A DNA stretch of 64,000 nt from Bradyrhizobium algeriense. Lineage in GTDB: Bacteria; Pseudomonadota; Alphaproteobacteria; Rhizobiales; Xanthobacteraceae. The position numbers were made by a program, and so were the translations under genes. This document shows positions 62,231 through 64,000 of the stretch, one piece after another (position 1 is the first letter of the stretch; every line of letters starts with the position of its first letter). Location: contig NZ_PYCN01000007.1 in NCBI RefSeq assembly GCF_003062295.1, positions 222,186 to 286,185 of the forward strand, read 5' to 3'. The notes beneath the pieces are model-generated. The model saw only the letters and a program-made list of their open reading frames with translations, was not told the origin of the DNA and made no database searches.

Positions 62231-62543
62231 CTCAAGCGCTAGTAGGCACTTTCATTGGGAGAATAATTGGGGAAAGAGTGCAATCGCAGATACAATCCGT
62301 AGGTAATCATTTGGCGGTAGCCGCGCAGGCGAGTGCATCGCGCATCTGAATATGAATTGTGATTACGCGACATCCCGGCCCCTGTTGCACAGTTTGGAGG
62401 GGCTGTTGTTCTCGGCCTATCGGACCGGTGGCGAATGGTTCGTGGCGGGCCGTCCGCTGCTGCTCACATAGCCCCCAAGCCTCAGCCGGGCCGTTCGTCT
62501 TGTTGATTGACCGCGCTCGACGTGAAGTTAAAAGGACACGACA
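62231..62543. other. Divergent region between the fusion gene and the crotonase gene
   Basis: About 313 bp, less GC-rich than its neighbours. It should carry both promoters. A 39-codon frame at 62352-62471 is probably chance. AAAAGGA precedes the crotonase start. Confidence 0.5.
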
Positions 62544-63347
62544 ATGGACGATGGATGCACCGAAAGCGGCGCCAAGATCACGATCGAACGTCGAGGACGT
62601 ATCCTTCTGATCGGGATCAACCGACCTTACGTTCACAATCGTATTGACCCCGAGGCATATCATGCTCTTGCAAAAGTCTATTACGACTACGATCACGATA
62701 GTTCGCTGAGAGCGGCCGTCCTTTTTGGGCAGGGCGAAAACTTCTCGCGCGGCGTTGATGTCGACGCATTCACGGAGCTTGCCAAGACTGGAAAGCCGAC
62801 CGCACTCGTCGAAGAAGAGCTGGATCCTCTCGGAAAGATCAAGTGCCTGAGCAAGCCGCTGATTGTGGTCGCGCATGGCGATACATGGAACATGGGGCAT
62901 GAACTCCTGCTCACCGCGGATATCCGGATCGCTGCCGCCGATACTCGATTCGGCCAGGATGAAAACACTCATGGCCGCTTTCCGGGTGGTGGTGCGACGG
63001 TGAGGTTCGTCCGCGAGGCAGGTTGGGCGAACGCGATGAGATACATGCTGACGGGCGACCATTGGGGAGCGGACGAAGCGCGCCGCATTGGGGTCGTTCA
63101 GGAGATCGCGCCTGACCGCGAGAAGGCACTTGCTCTTGGTATCGAGATCGCGGAACGGGTCGCCGGCTGCGCGCCGCTCGGCATCCGAACGACGCTCGCA
63201 TCAGCGCACCTCGCGATAGATGGGGCAGAGAACGCAGCCTACCGCGAACTCGATGCACAATATGGCGCGCTATATCGCACGAACGACTTTCTGGAGGGGC
63301 GCAAAGCCGAGGCGGAAGGCCGCCTGCCGATTTATGTCGGCAACTAA
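62544..63347 (+). CDS. Crotonase-fold enoyl-CoA hydratase/isomerase
   Basis: 267 aa. Oxyanion-hole stretches GQGENFSRGVDVDAF and VAHGDTWNMGHELLL are present, with a QDENTHGRFPGGGATVRF active-site loop; the second catalytic Glu of hydratases is not clear, so the reaction may be hydration, isomerisation or hydrolysis. Soluble, acts on a CoA or carrier-bound acyl group. Divergent from the acyl-ligase fusion 313 bp away, suggesting a common pathway. Confidence 0.88.
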   Translation: MDDGCTESGAKITIERRGRILLIGINRPYVHNRIDPEAYHALAKVYYDYDHDSSLRAAVLFGQGENFSRGVDVDAFTELAKTGKPTALVEEELDPLGKIKCLSKPLIVVAHGDTWNMGHELLLTADIRIAAADTRFGQDENTHGRFPGGGATVRFVREAGWANAMRYMLTGDHWGADEARRIGVVQEIAPDREKALALGIEIAERVAGCAPLGIRTTLASAHLAIDGAENAAYRELDAQYGALYRTNDFLEGRKAEAEGRLPIYVGN

Positions 63348-63498
63348 CGGGCGCCTCATCCATCGATCATTGGATGCGGTGGTTCGGCAGCGCTACCTGA
63401 CAGTTCAGGCCAAACCTGGCCAAAAGTATTCCGCGAAGCCTATGGAAATACTTTTCCAGAAACGGGAACCAGCTAAGCCATTTGAGCGGCCCGAGACA

Positions 63499-64000
63499 TA
63501 GGTGACATTTCGTACCGGACACATGGGTTACACTTTTCGCTTTTTTTGCAAGCGGGAGGTGTGGATGCCGTGGAAAGCGAGTTCGGTGATGGAAGAACGG
63601 CTTCGCTTTGTTGCCCGCCTGTTGGACGGGGAGGCCATGACGGAAGTGTGCCGGGAATTCGGCGTCTCCCGCAAGACCGGCTACAAGATTTTCGATCGCT
63701 ACAAGGAGCATGGGCTTGAGGCGCTGAGCGATCGCTCCAGACGGCCGGTGCGCTATGCCAACCAGCTCCCGGAGCAGATCGAGGGCCTGATCGTCCGCCT
63801 CAAGGCCGAGAAGCCGCACTGGGGCGCACGCAAGATCCGGGAACTGCTGGTCAGGCGGCTCGACGGCGATATTCGGGTTCCGGCCAAAAGCACCATCCAT
63901 GCGGTCCTCGATCGCCATGGCCTGGTCAGGCGCAGCGGCGGGCCGCGCCACCGCGCGCGCGGCACGCCGCTATCCGCGGGCGCCGGCCCCAATGATCTGT
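63499..64000 (+). mobile_element. IS481-type insertion sequence, left part
   Basis: Starts near GGTGACATTTCGTACCGG with internal similar GGTTACACTTTT, as at IS481 ends, and contains the transposase start. The right end is outside the window. The exact left boundary is approximate. It borders a region of pseudogenes and a likely acquired gene pair. Confidence 0.75.
63565..64000 (+). CDS. IS481-family transposase (N-terminal part)
   Basis: From ATG 63565 after GGGAGG; open to the window end (145 codons). The N-terminal helix-turn-helix is clear: EERLRFVARLLDGEAMTEVC, REFGVSRKTGYKIFDRY, then LSDRSRRPVRYANQLPEQIE and HWGARKIRELLVRRL. The integrase (DDE) domain would follow beyond the edge. It mobilises its own element by cut-and-paste or copy-out. 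Confidence 0.9.
   Translation, partial: MPWKASSVMEERLRFVARLLDGEAMTEVCREFGVSRKTGYKIFDRYKEHGLEALSDRSRRPVRYANQLPEQIEGLIVRLKAEKPHWGARKIRELLVRRLDGDIRVPAKSTIHAVLDRHGLVRRSGGPRHRARGTPLSAGAGPNDL

Noticed and set aside
62352..62471. 39-codon frame before the crotonase gene
   Set aside because: No ribosome-binding site, no recognisable similarity, short; probably chance or a relic.

Overview
The window is high-GC alphaproteobacterial chromosome, most like Bradyrhizobium or a close relative (Nitrobacteraceae). The reasons are an rpsB-tsf-pyrH-frr operon with a long S2 protein, a ProRS without its editing insertion, clustered DUF3551 small secreted proteins, an Omp25/31-type porin, a 14-subunit nuo operon running into birA and RNase J, and the short TAG-AGCATGAT palindromes typical of this group. 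Most genes lie on the minus strand. Family assignments are from reading the protein sequences; no database search was run.

Left part (1-20.4 kb): translation genes (frr partial, pyrH, tsf, rpsB); a LysR regulator with a small ABM-domain protein on the plus strand; a secreted caspase-fold protein that has lost both catalytic residues; a YbaK-type deacylase; a CBS protein; a lipoprotein; dnaE; two small genes in look-alike flanks; a porin; a DUF3551 array; lolD, a LolC/E permease and proS. Just upstream of dnaE is a 32-codon membrane peptide gene whose promoter carries two GTTC-N7-GTTC LexA boxes. This is the most interesting item in the window.

Middle part (20.4-36.7 kb), an accessory block between proS and the DUF1467 gene: a seven-gene periplasmic copper locus (DUF2946, TonB receptor, BNR-repeat protein, TlpA-like thioredoxin, PCuAC, YcnI, CopC-CopD); an orphan terminator that suggests a small RNA; a globin; a ribose-type ABC transporter; a barstar-like protein; mtnK; a methyltransferase framed by a gene and a fragment of that gene; and a PilZ protein.

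Right part (36.7-56.2 kb): one long, tightly overlapping minus-strand unit from nuoA to nuoN and on through birA, RNase J, mce and DUF1467. It encodes respiratory complex I, with three non-nuo genes embedded (an FkbM methyltransferase and two small membrane proteins).

Right end (56.2-64 kb), decayed and possibly acquired: a MarR regulator facing a Rieske oxygenase pseudogene fused by deletion to a broken MFS gene; a 64-aa membrane peptide behind a CRP/FNR-type box; a 1062-aa protein joining an acetoacetyl-CoA-synthetase-like domain, a carrier domain and a GNAT domain; a crotonase; and the start of an IS481-type insertion sequence cut by the window edge.
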